Source: an uncultured Kordiimonas sp. (GTDB taxonomy: Bacteria; Pseudomonadota; Alphaproteobacteria; Sphingomonadales; Kordiimonadaceae). Taken from it: 64,000 nt of DNA. Every line of letters begins with the position of its first letter. Positions within the stretch are counted from its first letter, which is position 1. The notes beneath the pieces were generated by a model, which searched no databases, had not been told where the DNA came from, and saw only the letters and a list, made by a program, of their open reading frames with translations. The position numbers and the translations under genes are program-made. Where the stretch lies: contig CANNDZ010000002.1 in assembly GCA_947503575.1 (NCBI GenBank), positions 248,001 through 312,000 of the forward strand, in the 5' to 3' direction. Shown in pieces: positions 15,220 through 24,441 of this stretch.

Positions 15220-17814
15220 TTATGCCATAAAGAGGCCAAATAGAATAAAGGACCACACCAAAACACCGACACCTACAGCCACCCATGAATGCCAGGTGAA
15301 TTCTGAATTCTTGGCAACAACATTAGAGTTTTCAGCGTTGATAGCCCGTATGTACTGCACAAACGGAATAGTAACCAGCATGCTGACAATCTGGAACAAG
15401 AACACCCAGTCGGGGATAGCCTCCACACGGTCGGCAGAATTAGTCACAATTTCGACTATCATGATGGTAAAGGCCGCCGGAGCGTATAACCACTGCAACA
15501 GGCGGCTGCCGCCATCTGGGCCTGCATGTGCAATGCGCGAGAACAGGCTAAAGTTCGTGATAATCAAAAACACAGCCCGCCAGAACGGCATAACAGCTTT
15601 GCCTTCGCCATCCCGCACCCATTGCCAGTTTTTATAAGCCCAAAAAAATGAATAGGCGCCAAAGGTGCTGATATACAGCACCACAAATTTGGTTACTGAT
15701 ATTGGGTAATAAAGGGCGTCAGTTCGCCAGCCCGCATCAAAAGATACCGCTTTGATAAACACGAAGATAATGAACAGGGCGAAACCGCCAACCGTTATGT
15801 AGGAGATAATCTCCACAGTTTCTTCGAATTCGGTTGCCAATGCCTCTAAATCGACACCCGGGCCATGCTGGTAAAGCTCAACACCATCTTCACCGTCGGC
15901 GATCTGTGCGTCCGCATTAAATTGGGCCAGCTCTTCCACATCTGCATAGTCCTTTTTGCCGACATAGACATACTTTTCACTGTACACATTGCCAGAAAAC
16001 TGACTGGCTTTGGAAAAGGAAAACACATCATTGTCGAGTGTTATGGTCTCTTCATTAAAGGACCATGTATCATCAACGATAAACCTTAGCTCATGGTGAA
16101 CAGTCGAGGGCCACGCAAGATCAAGCGGTGATGTGCGCGGCACCATGTCTGCGTCCGGCAGCACATCAGACACCTCGCCCGGCCAGACCAGAAAACGTCT
16201 CGCACCGTCATCTTCGTCAACTGCCCAAGCATCGGGAATTTTATAGCTTTCACTAATAGTAACCGTTCCTGCTTTATCATCTCGCCTGAAGGTCAATGGT
16301 TGCTCAACCGTTATGGAAGGATAGTTTGCCTGATAATATTCCAGATAGTTCGCCTGCAGACCCTCAATGCCATCATCCACCAGTGTTTTGATCAGGCGAT
16401 CCGCGCGATTACCCCAAAACACGGACTCCACCGTCATAAACACAGCACCATGTTCTTTCACCACATCATATGTTTCGATAACTGTGACTGATGGCGGTGT
16501 GTCTGGTTCCTTAAACTCGACAATTGTGCTGTTATCCCCATCAACAAGCAGCCCCGCGCCGAAATTGGCCTGTTGCATATTGCTCAGGTCACCAGTCTGG
16601 TCATCCTGCGTCGGGTCAAGCCACAGCGTTCTGCCCGCCAGCGACACTAGTGTAATCACATGATCAAATGTGTAGGCACTTGGCAAATGACGCTGGAACT
16701 GGGCATGGATTTCTGTGTCCACCAACAAAGGTTTTGCCCGAATCCCCAACCTATTCAGTATAGTGGCCAGCACCATTGTTTTGTCTTTGCAGTCACCAAA
16801 ACGCTGATCAAGAACAAGGGATGGGTCACGCGGCGCATAACCACCCATACCACCTTCCAATCCCAAATACCTTATGTTGCGCTGCACAAATGCAAGGGCC
16901 GCTCTGATACGGCCTTCTGGAGTCTCATGATCGGACGCTATTTTGTCAATTTCGGCCGCCAGTGCATCAGAAAGCTGATCAGGTACCTGGTAATAGGGCG
17001 TGTACAATTGCCCCAATTGGGTCCAGTTTGTCTGGTCGGTCACCTCAAAAAAAGCATTGCTTTTATGCCAGGCTGGCACGTCATCATCTGCGCGATGCCC
17101 CGCGATATTAATCTGGTCCCAAATAAAGCGACGGCGACCTGCCTGCTCCGTTTGTTCTGGTTCTGGCGCGTCCGCATAACCCGCCGTTTGATACGGCCTG
17201 TCGTTGGGAACATCAAATGATACATAGTATTTGCCAATTGGAACGCTGTAATTCAGACTGACCCGGTCACTCACATGATCGAAAAACACGGGGTTCTTGC
17301 CCCTTATAGTGTAGGCATAGTCCAATATATCACCGGGCCGAATATCCGCCAAAACAAGTGACGCGGTTACCGAACCATTAAAAATCAAACGGTCTGCTTC
17401 ATCTTCTTTCTGCAGTATTTTAAAGGCGCCCATATCCAGGCGGTCTTGGCTGATGCCACCTCGTATTACGGTGATATGATGGAAAATCAATCGTTCATAG
17501 GCAGGATCAAAGGATATTGATAACTGCGAAACCTCTTCCGCGCTGGAGATATCATTTATCTTAGAGACATAGCGACTGTAGTATTGTTCTTCGGTATCAT
17601 TATGAAGCCGCTGCCGGGCGATCAGCAGATAAGCTGGACCGCTTGTTGGTTTTCCGTCAAGGGACGCGGGGTCGTAGGTTTGCTTTTGCACCCAGGAAGC
17701 CGGATCAGCGCGGGTGACCAAAGGGTCTTGAGCCACAACCTCGACAACAAAAAACAGTGCAAGCGCACCAAGACGCAGCAACAAACCTGCTGCACCAACC
17801 CAACTTCGAACCAT
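15220..17814 (-). CDS. DUF3857 / transglutaminase-like membrane protein
   Basis: An 864-residue protein. A signal peptide (about 1-28) precedes a DUF3857 domain (about 60-240) and a transglutaminase-like cysteine-protease-fold domain with a complete triad: Cys342 in RFGDCKDK, His385 in TFDHVI and Asp400 in LWLDPT. A beta-rich region follows, and then a C-terminal block with about six predicted membrane helices. The periplasmic catalytic half is thus tethered to a multispanning domain. The start is supported by GGGGG upstream. Function and substrate are unknown; a role in envelope peptide or protein processing is a guess. It is monocistronic and divergent from the malic enzyme gene. Confidence 0.8.
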   Translation of the reverse strand: MVRSWVGAAGLLLRLGALALFFVVEVVAQDPLVTRADPASWVQKQTYDPASLDGKPTSGPAYLLIARQRLHNDTEEQYYSRYVSKINDISSAEEVSQLSISFDPAYERLIFHHITVIRGGISQDRLDMGAFKILQKEDEADRLIFNGSVTASLVLADIRPGDILDYAYTIRGKNPVFFDHVSDRVSLNYSVPIGKYYVSFDVPNDRPYQTAGYADAPEPEQTEQAGRRRFIWDQINIAGHRADDDVPAWHKSNAFFEVTDQTNWTQLGQLYTPYYQVPDQLSDALAAEIDKIASDHETPEGRIRAALAFVQRNIRYLGLEGGMGGYAPRDPSLVLDQRFGDCKDKTMVLATILNRLGIRAKPLLVDTEIHAQFQRHLPSAYTFDHVITLVSLAGRTLWLDPTQDDQTGDLSNMQQANFGAGLLVDGDNSTIVEFKEPDTPPSVTVIETYDVVKEHGAVFMTVESVFWGNRADRLIKTLVDDGIEGLQANYLEYYQANYPSITVEQPLTFRRDDKAGTVTISESYKIPDAWAVDEDDGARRFLVWPGEVSDVLPDADMVPRTSPLDLAWPSTVHHELRFIVDDTWSFNEETITLDNDVFSFSKASQFSGNVYSEKYVYVGKKDYADVEELAQFNADAQIADGEDGVELYQHGPGVDLEALATEFEETVEIISYITVGGFALFIIFVFIKAVSFDAGWRTDALYYPISVTKFVVLYISTFGAYSFFWAYKNWQWVRDGEGKAVMPFWRAVFLIITNFSLFSRIAHAGPDGGSRLLQWLYAPAAFTIMIVEIVTNSADRVEAIPDWVFLFQIVSMLVTIPFVQYIRAINAENSNVVAKNSEFTWHSWVAVGVGVLVWSFILFGLFMA

Positions 17815-17937
17815 ATAACCCCCTGTCTCAGTGCGATTAACCCGAAGCTAGAGTGGTTTTTTGATAAAATAAAGTGTTTAACGAACAAGTAAAAAGTCTC
17901 TTGGGCATGAACACGGCAGAAATATGAACTACGCAGC

Positions 17938-17960
17938 AAAGGCCCCACCGGGGCCTTTTT
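17938..17960 (+). terminator. Orphan terminator between divergent genes
   Basis: AAAGGCCCCACCGGGGCC plus TTTTT on the plus strand, identical to the terminator after alkB. No plus-strand gene ends before it: the flanking genes diverge (starts at 17814 minus and 18058 plus). It could end a short untranslated RNA, attenuate malic-enzyme transcription, or be a relic. Confidence 0.75.
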
Positions 17961-18057
17961 GGTTGCCCCCGCGCGCGCATGCCATTAGACCCTGCGGCTG
18001 GACAGGGACACCCCAAGCCCGTAGGCTCTCACCATCCGCGTCAAGGGAAAGGCTATC

Positions 18058-19677
18058 ATGGCTGACTTTAAACCGCTGAAGGGCTACCGCGCCCTTTATC
18101 ATCCGGCTTTTAATAAATCGACCGCGTTCACCCGCGAAGAACGCGAGGAATATGGCCTGCAAGGCTTGCTGCCCTATAAGGTGGGCGACCAGGACAACCA
18201 GCTTGCGCGCGTGCTTGAAAACCTGCGCCGCAAAGCCAACGATATTGAAAAATTTATTTTTCTGGCCAGCCTGCATGAACGCAACGAGCGGCTTTTTTAC
18301 CGTACGCTGACCGAACATATCGAAGAAATCATGCCGCTGATTTACACGCCAACCGTAGGGCAGGCGTGCAAGGAATTTGCGCATATCTTCCGCCGTCCAA
18401 AGGGGTTTTACATCACGCCCGAGGACAAAGGCAACATTCGCCGTATGCTGGATAACTGGCCGCGCCCTGACGTGCGGGTGATTGTGGTCACGGACGGCCA
18501 GCGTATTTTGGGCCTGGGCGACCTGGGAGCAAACGGCATGGGCATTCCCATCGGCAAGCTTCAGCTTTATGTCGCCTGCGCTGGCATTGTGCCGCGCCAG
18601 TGCCTGCCCGTCATGCTGGATGTGGGCACCAACAATGAAGAATTGCTGAACGACCCCTTGTATTTGGGATATCCGCACCGGCGGCTTGAAGGCGCTGCTT
18701 ACTATGAACTGGTCGACGAATTTATTCAGGCCGTGCAGGACAGATACCCACAAGCACTGGTGCAGTTTGAAGATTTCTTAACGCCTAACGCCTACGGCCT
18801 GTTGTCCAAATACAAAGATAAGATCCTGTGCTTTAATGATGACATTCAGGGCACGGCGTCCGTTAGCCTTGCGGGCGTTTATGCCGCCACGCGCGGCATC
18901 GGCGTGCCGTTTAAGGACCTGCGCGTCATGTTTTTGGGGGCGGGGTCTGCCGCCACCGGCATTGGCGACCTAATGGTCAATGCATTTGAAGCAGAGGGCC
19001 TGACCCACGATGAAGCAAGGCATCGCCTGAATTTTGTTGATGTGAACGGCTTGATTGTATCAGGGCGCGGCGACCTGATGCCGCACAACATGCCCTACGC
19101 CCATAAAGGCCCTCAGCTTGAGTTTATAGAGGCAATCCGCGAGATCAAACCGCATATCCTGATTGGGGCCACCGGCGCGCCTGGCACCTTTGATCAGGAT
19201 GTGGTGCAAGCCATGTGCGACGTGAACGAACGCCCGGTTATTTTTGCGCTATCAAACCCGACATCCCGGGCGGAATGCACGGCAGAACAAGCCTACAGCT
19301 GGTCGCAGGGGCAGGCGTTCTTCTCAAGCGGCAGCCCTTTTGGGCCGGTTGAATACGGCAGCAAGACCCTGCGCCCCGGGCAAGGCAACAATGCCTATAT
19401 TTTCCCCGGCGTTGGGCTGGGTGTGGTCGCGAGCGGTGCCACCCGCATTACGGACGCCATGTTCCTGATTGCAGCCAAAACCCTCGCGGACATGGTGAGC
19501 GAGCAGGACCTGACGGAAGGGGCGCTGTACCCCGCGCTAACCGACATTCGGGCCGTCTCTTTAGCCATCGCCGTGAAGGTTGCAGAAGAAGCCCATCGCA
19601 GCGGGCTGGCGACCGAGGCCATGCCAGACAACCTGGAGGCGGCGATTGCGGCAAGCATGTATGACCCGGTTTATTAA
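18058..19677 (+). CDS. maeA: NAD-dependent malic enzyme (oxaloacetate-decarboxylating)
   Basis: A 539-residue SfcA/MaeA-type malic enzyme that oxidatively decarboxylates malate to pyruvate. PLIYTPTVGQACKEF is the family entry motif with the catalytic Tyr, and NDDIQGTASV carries the metal-binding Asp pair. MFLGAGSAATGIGDLM is the Rossmann nucleotide loop, and ALSNPTSRAECTAEQA is conserved near the C terminus. The length matches the bacterial NAD form and not the ~760-residue MaeB. The start is preceded by AAGGGAAAGG. It leads an operon with the DoxX and DUF2147 genes. Confidence 0.93.
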   Translation: MADFKPLKGYRALYHPAFNKSTAFTREEREEYGLQGLLPYKVGDQDNQLARVLENLRRKANDIEKFIFLASLHERNERLFYRTLTEHIEEIMPLIYTPTVGQACKEFAHIFRRPKGFYITPEDKGNIRRMLDNWPRPDVRVIVVTDGQRILGLGDLGANGMGIPIGKLQLYVACAGIVPRQCLPVMLDVGTNNEELLNDPLYLGYPHRRLEGAAYYELVDEFIQAVQDRYPQALVQFEDFLTPNAYGLLSKYKDKILCFNDDIQGTASVSLAGVYAATRGIGVPFKDLRVMFLGAGSAATGIGDLMVNAFEAEGLTHDEARHRLNFVDVNGLIVSGRGDLMPHNMPYAHKGPQLEFIEAIREIKPHILIGATGAPGTFDQDVVQAMCDVNERPVIFALSNPTSRAECTAEQAYSWSQGQAFFSSGSPFGPVEYGSKTLRPGQGNNAYIFPGVGLGVVASGATRITDAMFLIAAKTLADMVSEQDLTEGALYPALTDIRAVSLAIAVKVAEEAHRSGLATEAMPDNLEAAIAASMYDPVY

Positions 19678-19692
19678 AAAAGGGCATATGAC

Positions 19693-20130
19693 ATGACAGC
19701 ACAATCGTCTTCTCTTCCGGTAACCCTGGGCAGGCTTCTACTTGCCCTATACTTCCTGCTGCCAGGCCTGATGAAGTTTGCCGCATTCGAGCGGCACATT
19801 GGTTTGATGGAACAGCACGGCATTCCCGCCGCTGGGTCACTGTTGATTATCGCAGGCGTTGCCAATGTTATTGGTGCGCTCATGCTTGCCACCAACCGGC
19901 ATGTGCGGCTCGCCTCTCTTGGTTTCATTGTCTACATCATCCTCGTTAATGTGATGCTGCATGATTTCTGGAACTTTGAAGGCATAGAAGGTCAGCATGA
20001 GACCCAAAACTTCTTTAAAAATCTGGGTATCCTGGCCGGTTTACTTGTCCTTGCGGGCGTGAGCGAGAAACGCAGCCTTTCACCGTCTGATTTATTTCAG
20101 TCAGACACGGCTATCACCAATGATCGTTGA
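19693..20130 (+). CDS. DoxX-family membrane protein
   Basis: A 145-residue protein with four predicted membrane helices (about 10-30, 47-67, 73-92 and 108-127). The N-terminal LGRLLLALYFLLPGLMKF and the conserved NVMLHDFWNF support the DoxX family. Its role is unknown; relatives are linked to quinone or redox homeostasis. It starts 15 bases after the malic-enzyme stop with AAAAGGG upstream, so it is probably co-transcribed. Confidence 0.82.
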   Translation: MTAQSSSLPVTLGRLLLALYFLLPGLMKFAAFERHIGLMEQHGIPAAGSLLIIAGVANVIGALMLATNRHVRLASLGFIVYIILVNVMLHDFWNFEGIEGQHETQNFFKNLGILAGLLVLAGVSEKRSLSPSDLFQSDTAITNDR

Positions 20131-20182
20131 AGCGGCCACTATGGCGGTGAAAGACGCACCGGTATACATTCAGGAGCGCTTG

Positions 20183-20671
20183 ATGACATGGCGTTTTGCC
20201 CTGATTTTTCTTTTTCTGTTTGAGGCGACGGCAGTTTCAGCCGCTGACCAGTCCGATTATTATGGCCTGTGGTGGAACGAGGACCGAACCGGCATTTTTG
20301 AACTTCGGCGCGCTGACCAAGGCGGTATCGAAGGCATCACCCGCTGGGGTGCAAAACCTGAAACGGACGAAAACAACCCGGACCCGGCGCTTAGGGGCCG
20401 TGACCTTAAGGATATCATCTTTCTGTGGGGGTTTGAGTATGAGCCAAAGAAAAACCGCTGGAAAGGCGGCAAGGTCTATGACCCGAACAATGGCAAAACC
20501 TACAGCGCAAAAATGCAACTGGAAGATGGCGGTGCGATCCTGAAGATGCGCGGCTACATCGGCATTTCACTGCTGGGCCGCACCGCCCGGTTTGAGCGGG
20601 TTTCTGAGGCGGACATACCAGACGCACTTTTGCGGGAGTCAACGTCTGCAAGGGTTCCCGGAGGTTGGTAA
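20183..20671 (+). CDS. DUF2147 exported protein
   Basis: A 162-residue protein with a signal peptide (about 1-20, ending VSA-AD) followed by a DUF2147 domain: YYGLWWNEDRTGIFEL, a DLKD...GFEYEP core, and GKVYDPNNGKTYSAKMQL leading to LKMRGYIGISLLGRT. Family members are periplasmic and of unknown function. The start at 20183 has AGGAG upstream. An in-frame ATG at 20120 overlaps the DoxX stop but would mask the signal peptide. It is the third gene of the malic-enzyme operon. Confidence 0.83.
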   Translation: MTWRFALIFLFLFEATAVSAADQSDYYGLWWNEDRTGIFELRRADQGGIEGITRWGAKPETDENNPDPALRGRDLKDIIFLWGFEYEPKKNRWKGGKVYDPNNGKTYSAKMQLEDGGAILKMRGYIGISLLGRTARFERVSEADIPDALLRESTSARVPGGW

Positions 20672-20777
20672 CTGCCTACCATTTATGCTCCCTTTATTCA
20701 TTCTGTGGGTCAATCATGTCGCAATCTAACGCTCTCTTGAGCATGATCGGTTTCATCATTAACGACAGGAGCTACTC

Positions 20778-20960
20778 ATGCTGAATTGGGCTTTGACATT
20801 TTTCATCCTTGCTATAATCGCCGGTGTTCTTGGTTTTGGCGGACTGGCCGGCACGTTTGTCTGGGCCGCAGAACTCTTGTTTACGGTATTTATTGTTCTG
20901 TTCGTCGCTGCACTCATTGTTAATCTGGTAAGCGGCAGGAAAACAACGCCGCCTGTCTAA
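20778..20960 (+). CDS. DUF1328 small membrane protein (second copy)
   Basis: A 60-residue DUF1328 protein with two predicted helices (about 3-24 and 32-53) and the turn [10 protein letters not shown]. It is a paralogue of the 58-residue gene at 3033. AGGAG sits just before the ATG. It is followed by a bidirectional terminator and is probably transcribed alone. Confidence 0.85.
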   Translation: MLNWALTFFILAIIAGVLGFGGLAGTFVWAAELLFTVFIVLFVAALIVNLVSGRKTTPPV

Positions 20961-20984
20961 GAGGGCTTAAAATAACAGGCACCA

Positions 20985-21015
20985 AAAAAGGTAAGCTGCT
21001 AGCTTACCTTTTTGC
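20985..21015. terminator. Bidirectional terminator between the DUF1328 gene and mnmA
   Basis: AAAAAA, stem GGTAAGCT (20990-20997), loop GCT, AGCTTACC, then TTTTT. The A-tract and T-tract allow it to serve both convergent genes. Confidence 0.87.
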
Positions 21016-21046
21016 TTTTTCGGATTGTTTTTTTCGGAAAAGTTGA

Positions 21047-22198
21047 TCACGCGGCAGCGAGGCGTGGGTCGACGCTGATCGCACCAACAATCCAGCCACC
21101 ACCCAGCACCCGGTCACCCGCGTAAAATACAGCCGCCTGGCCGGGGGAAACACCTGATTCAGCCTCATCCAGCACAAGCCGCGCCCTGCCCGCCTGTTCC
21201 ATGAACAAGGTGGCTGGCACGCCGGGCCGGGTTGACCGGATTTTCGCGATAACCGATATGCCTTCATCAGGGATGTCTTCGCCGATCCAGCTTACGTCCT
21301 TTACCCAAATTTCTGCGGTTTCCAGTGCTTCTTTGGGGCCAACGATGACGCGCTTGGTGATGGGGTCCAGCTTCAACACATAAAGCGGCTCTTTCGTGCC
21401 ACCCACACCAATACCGCGGCGCTGGCCGATGGTGTAGCGCACAATGCCCTGATGCTCGCCGAGGATATTACCGTCCAGATCAACGATCTTGCCGGGTTCC
21501 ATCGCGCCGGGGCGCAGGCGCTCAATCACATCGACATACCGACCTTCCGGCACAAAACAAATATCCTGGCTGTCTGGCTTGTCCGCCACCGTCAGGCCAA
21601 AACGTTCTGCATGCTTGCGGGTTTCTTCTTTATCCAGCCCGCCAAGCGGAAAGCGCAAAAAGTCGATTTGTTCCTGTGTTGTCGCAAATAGGAAATAGCT
21701 TTGGTCTTTGCCTTGGTCCACACCGCGCACAAGCTGGGCCTTGCCATCCTCGCCGACAACACGCTGCACATAATGGCCGGTGGCCATGCAGTCAGCCCCC
21801 AGGTCTTTGGCAGTGGCCAGCAAATCCTTGAATTTAACGGTCTGGTTACAGCGCACACAGGGTATCGGCGTTTCGCCCTTTATGTAGCTGTCTGCAAATT
21901 CTTCCATAACCTGATTTTTAAACCGGCTTTCATAGTCCAGCACATAATGCGGGATGCCCATTTCTTCGGCGACCCGGCGTGCATCATGGATGTCCTGCCC
22001 GGCGCAGCAACTGCCTTTTTTCTGCACTGCAACGCCGTGATCATAGAGCTGCAGGGTAATGCCAACCACATCATAGCCTTGTTCTGCCAACAGCGCAGCG
22101 GTGACAGAACTGTCCACACCACCAGACATGGCAACAACCACCCGCGTTTCTGCGGGGGGGCGATCAAAACCAAGGCTGTTTGTTGGCGCGCTTGCCAT
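21047..22198 (-). CDS. mnmA: tRNA-specific 2-thiouridylase MnmA
   Basis: A 383-residue ATP-dependent thiouridylase that makes 2-thiouridine at position 34 of tRNA-Lys, -Glu and -Gln. The PP-loop SGGVDSS lies at 25-31. The two catalytic cysteines are Cys114 in IPCVRCN and Cys214 in [15 protein letters not shown] and [13 protein letters not shown] are typical. The start at 22198 follows AGGAG; the longer frame to 22291 lacks conserved sequence. It is a single gene, convergent with the DUF1328 gene. Confidence 0.95.
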   Translation of the reverse strand: MASAPTNSLGFDRPPAETRVVVAMSGGVDSSVTAALLAEQGYDVVGITLQLYDHGVAVQKKGSCCAGQDIHDARRVAEEMGIPHYVLDYESRFKNQVMEEFADSYIKGETPIPCVRCNQTVKFKDLLATAKDLGADCMATGHYVQRVVGEDGKAQLVRGVDQGKDQSYFLFATTQEQIDFLRFPLGGLDKEETRKHAERFGLTVADKPDSQDICFVPEGRYVDVIERLRPGAMEPGKIVDLDGNILGEHQGIVRYTIGQRRGIGVGGTKEPLYVLKLDPITKRVIVGPKEALETAEIWVKDVSWIGEDIPDEGISVIAKIRSTRPGVPATLFMEQAGRARLVLDEAESGVSPGQAAVFYAGDRVLGGGWIVGAISVDPRLAAA

Positions 22199-22359
22199 CG
22201 GGTTGCTCCTGAGAATGCACGCAGTACGGCAAATTATGACCGTCATCGTCATGATTAGTTTCTGCCTGCCATATAAGGTCGTTTGCCCCATGAGGCAAGG
22301 GTTTCTGATCTGTGAAGCCCGGGTTTACGGCAGGTCATGCCCACTTCAGCAATCATGCC

Positions 22360-22488
22360 GGCAATTTTGGTGGGCAATTTTGACGGCTTTATGAGCCTGT
22401 AGGCGAGCAACAGAAATACAGGGTTGAAGCGAATCGTTGGTTTTTCTGCGTTTTCAAAAGTGGCAAACAAACTGGCCCGCTGCTTGCT
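22360..22488 (+). promoter_or_regulatory. Sigma-54 promoter with upstream GGCAATTTT repeats, before fliK
   Basis: TGGCCCG (22473-22479), four bases, then TTGCT (22484-22488) fits the sigma-54 -24/-12 consensus with one change. About 90-110 bases upstream are two direct GGCAATTTT repeats (starting at 22360 and 22373), the spacing expected for an enhancer bound by an activator such as FlbD. The rest of the 22199-22557 spacer shows no gene. Confidence 0.7.
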
Positions 22489-22557
22489 TAGTAGGGGGCA
22501 ACACGAATGGACAGGCCACAGAAATGGCGGAACATCGAAGAAGCAAGCAATGATTAG

Positions 22558-24426
22558 ATGAACCCTGTCGAAACACCGATGATGCAACTGATGCAGGCTG
22601 TTAGCGCCACATCTCCGCAATCTGCCGCCGCGCTGTTTGGTATCCAGGATACCTCCGGCGATGGCACTGAAAATTACTCGATGCTGTTTGACGGCTATCT
22701 GCAATCCGCAGAAGGCAGCGCCGCCACGAACGCGGCTACTGGTATTTTCAGCCTTTCTAAAGCGACCCAGCAGCCATTCAGTGCGGTGCCGGAAGATGCA
22801 ACTATCGCCGTCAACCCGCTTGATGCAGCGATGCGCACGGTCACCTCTGGTGGTTTGGTTACCGGTGAAGACGCTCAGGCGCTTCTGGGCCAAGCGGCAA
22901 TGCAAGACGCGAGCGTTACAGGTGAACCCCTTGATAGTTTCGCCCTTACGATTGATTACCGCGCGCTTCAGCAGCAAGTAGAGTTAACGCCTGCAAACCT
23001 GCAAGCCATGCAGGCTGTTACACCGGAAAACTTCGCCAAACTGCAGGACACCAGCCTTACGCAGCAAACCATGCAAGCAAACGGCATGTCTGCCGTGCCT
23101 GCACCCTTTGATGCATCAGCCCAGCCCGGGCATATGTTGCCAGCTAACGACCTGCTGTTCCTGTTTGGCGAAAATGCCCAATTGCCTGAGGGCCTGAGCG
23201 GCAGCGGTGCTGGCATACTGTTTAATGGCGCGCAGGATGCGACCACAGCCACGCAACAAATGACGCCCGCACCAGTGGCAAACGCGATTAACCAAGGCAG
23301 CACAGCGGCCTTAGGCCCGCAGGCAGCGCTTGCTGATACGGCAGCAGCAGTCGCGGACCCAGCGGTTAAGGATGCAATGGCACCCCAACCGCAAACGCTC
23401 GGAAACGACGGGAATGCGGACAAAGGCCTGATGCAGGACATGGCAAAAGGCAATGGTAAAGCACCGGAGGCGCAAGCCCCGATAACCGACCCAACAGCGA
23501 AAGCGGATGCCAAAGCCGAAGCCGATGGCCAGATACTTGCCGTTGAACAGAAAAAGATGGCAGCCACAAAACCCGGCGCGGGACCAGTAAACACAAGTGC
23601 GGCAAATGCTGTGGACGCAGCACCAATGGTTGCCGCGTCAGCGCAAGCACCCGCACGCCCTGCCCCAAGCCCAACGCAAAGCAACAGCCGTGACGGCTTA
23701 GGTGAAAAATCTGCAGCGTCAGCATCAATGGAACAATCACCTGCTGCCGCAACCAAGCAGGACCCTGTCGTGACCGCCCCGGCGCGCCCTCTTGCCCCAA
23801 CAATTGACTGGTCTTCCCCCTGGAGCACACCAGAACGCGCAGCAGGCTGGCCAGAAGGCTTTTCAACCGGACTAATTGCATCGGGCCTTAATGGCCTATC
23901 GGGGCAGAACAACCCGCTTGGCGGAATGGGGTTGATGGGCGGACGCCCTGATCCGGCCATGGGTCAACAGGTTGCCAAACAACTGAATTTAAATATTACC
24001 CGAGCGGTCAAGGCTGGTGACAACCAATTTGCGATGCGCATGGACCCGCCGGAGCTGGGTCGTGTGTCTGTAAAACTGACCTTCATGCAAAACGGTTTGG
24101 TGAAATCCCAGATTATGGCGGAACGGCCTGAAACGCTGGACCTGCTGCAACGCGATATACGTAGCTTGGAGCGCGCGATCGAAGCCGGCGGCCACAAGGC
24201 AGAACCTGGTGGGATAAGCTTCTCGTTGGATAGTGGTGGCCAGGAAAGCGCCGGTCGTGCCTTCGCTGAAGCCATGCAGGAAGATCAACTAAAAGACCAA
24301 CAAGCCAAACAGTCTGGCGGTGACATAGACATGGATGATGACATGACGGACATCACAAGCACCCTCGACCTGGATGAAATCCTGGCTCATGTAACGCCGG
24401 AAACCGGCCTGGATGTAAGAGTTTAG
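22558..24426 (+). CDS. fliK: Flagellar hook-length control protein FliK
   Basis: A 622-residue protein, the ruler and export switch that sets hook length. A long Ala/Gln/Pro-rich, low-complexity N-terminal part leads to the C-terminal Flg_hook domain (about 470-560), recognised by AMRMDPPELGRVSVKLTF and ERPETLDLLQRDIRSLERAI. The tail is acidic and ends after VTPETGL. It is placed first in a fliK-flgD-flgE operon behind a sigma-54 promoter, as expected for hook-stage genes in alphaproteobacteria. A second FliK-like gene lies at 37376. Confidence 0.88.
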   Translation: MNPVETPMMQLMQAVSATSPQSAAALFGIQDTSGDGTENYSMLFDGYLQSAEGSAATNAATGIFSLSKATQQPFSAVPEDATIAVNPLDAAMRTVTSGGLVTGEDAQALLGQAAMQDASVTGEPLDSFALTIDYRALQQQVELTPANLQAMQAVTPENFAKLQDTSLTQQTMQANGMSAVPAPFDASAQPGHMLPANDLLFLFGENAQLPEGLSGSGAGILFNGAQDATTATQQMTPAPVANAINQGSTAALGPQAALADTAAAVADPAVKDAMAPQPQTLGNDGNADKGLMQDMAKGNGKAPEAQAPITDPTAKADAKAEADGQILAVEQKKMAATKPGAGPVNTSAANAVDAAPMVAASAQAPARPAPSPTQSNSRDGLGEKSAASASMEQSPAAATKQDPVVTAPARPLAPTIDWSSPWSTPERAAGWPEGFSTGLIASGLNGLSGQNNPLGGMGLMGGRPDPAMGQQVAKQLNLNITRAVKAGDNQFAMRMDPPELGRVSVKLTFMQNGLVKSQIMAERPETLDLLQRDIRSLERAIEAGGHKAEPGGISFSLDSGGQESAGRAFAEAMQEDQLKDQQAKQSGGDIDMDDDMTDITSTLDLDEILAHVTPETGLDVRV

Positions 24427-24441
24427 AAAGCGGATAGACCC

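Noticed and set aside
17929-18753. 274-codon minus-strand ORF opposite maeA
   Set aside because: It lies against strongly conserved malic enzyme sequence and runs into a terminator hairpin.
22968-23960. Long 330-codon minus-strand ORF across fliK
   Set aside because: It is opposite a recognised fliK, rich in Ala/Ser/Pro/Gly as expected of an antisense frame in GC-biased low-complexity coding DNA, and has no ribosome site.
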